Shown piece after piece: positions 14,367 to 14,576 of a DNA stretch of 14,576 nt. The DNA comes from Thermoplasmatota archaeon (GTDB lineage: Archaea > Thermoplasmatota > Thermoplasmata > Thermoplasmatales > Thermoplasmataceae). The DNA is taken from the NCBI GenBank assembly GCA_023379355.1, contig JAMCUD010000079.1:1-14576 (forward strand). Direction: 5' to 3'. Every line of letters begins with the position of its first letter. Position 1 is the first letter of the stretch. The notes below the pieces were generated by a model that was given only the letters and a program-made list of their open reading frames with translations, did no database searches and had not been told where the DNA came from. The position numbers and the translations under genes were made by a program.

Positions 14367-14576
14367 TAAACGAAATCATACAACGGTACCGATAACAGAT
14401 CATACAATTTTATGAATTTTAAGCATCTGCCACTAAAGACTACTTTTACGCTGTATAACAATAGTTATACGACGTAATATCCGCTCCGACAGCAAGTTTC
14501 AGAATAATGCCCTGTGACAGGGGGAGATCAAACAATTTCAAAATAGGCTTAAAACTGTTACTTCCGGAATACCGGC
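14367..14576. other. Far flank of the insertion sequence, no assigned gene
   Basis: Before insertion, this lay directly upstream of the operon promoter at 13080. It holds a perfect palindrome at 14453-14470 (GTATAAC-AATA-GTTATAC) and, on the minus strand, an open frame of 42 codons entering from the right edge and stopping with TAA at 14446-14448. It reads ...KLFDLPLSQGIILKLAVG... and I do not recognise it. It could be the end of another minus-strand gene or chance. Confidence 0.3.
14453..14470. repeat. Perfect 7-base inverted repeat
   Basis: GTATAAC and GTTATAC separated by AATA. The arms are exact but the pairing does not extend. It is too AT-rich and short for a strong hairpin. It may be a dimeric regulator site that lay about 130 bases upstream of the operon's transcript start before the insertion. 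I saw no other copy in the window. Confidence 0.3.

Noticed and set aside
1..14576. CRISPR arrays, tRNA or rRNA genes, toxin-antitoxin pairs and defence systems.
   Set aside because: I found no regularly spaced repeats, no tRNA-like T-loop/CCA pattern and no nuclease or toxin motifs on either strand; the content is nucleotide-sugar genes and insertion sequences.

Overview
The window looks archaeal, most likely from the Thermoplasmata (inference). Arginine is written mainly AGG/AGA and isoleucine often ATA. AT-rich TATA-like boxes sit about 26 bases upstream of start codons that have no leader, and several genes start at TTG or an even rarer codon. The insertion sequences also fit. No rRNA or marker gene confirms this.

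Layout: bases 1-1150 are a graveyard of transposases: the tail of one DDE transposase, then a frameshifted, truncated IS3-type element on the minus strand. From 13055 down to 1362 everything that works reads on the minus strand and makes or uses nucleotide sugars. In transcription order: a sugar-1-phosphate nucleotidyltransferase; a nucleotide-sugar dehydrogenase; a UDP-glucuronate-decarboxylase-like SDR; an SDR with a four-residue Cys/His insert, like dTDP-L-rhamnose 4-epimerases; two GT4 glycosyltransferases; a scar of two fused transposase fragments (5956-6540); then a complete dTDP-L-rhamnose pathway in the order rmlA-rmlD-rmlC-rmlB; and a GT2-like glycosyltransferase. Gene ends overlap by 1-4 bases (ATGA, TTGA, TAATG) or lie a few bases apart, so the set is probably two operons, with promoters near 13080 and near 5870.

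How they work together (inference): one half makes a UDP-uronic acid and perhaps a UDP-pentose. The rml half makes dTDP-L-rhamnose, which the 4-epimerase-like SDR may turn into dTDP-6-deoxy-L-talose. The three glycosyltransferases would build a surface glycan or S-layer/N-glycan chain. No flippase, polymerase or oligosaccharyltransferase lies in the window.

On the plus strand at 13090-14358 sits a complete insertion sequence with a mutator-like DDE transposase. It has matching imperfect terminal repeats and an 8-base target duplication, and it has landed directly against the TATA box of the upstream operon. The last 218 bases are its far flank, with a short palindrome and an unidentified open frame running off the edge.
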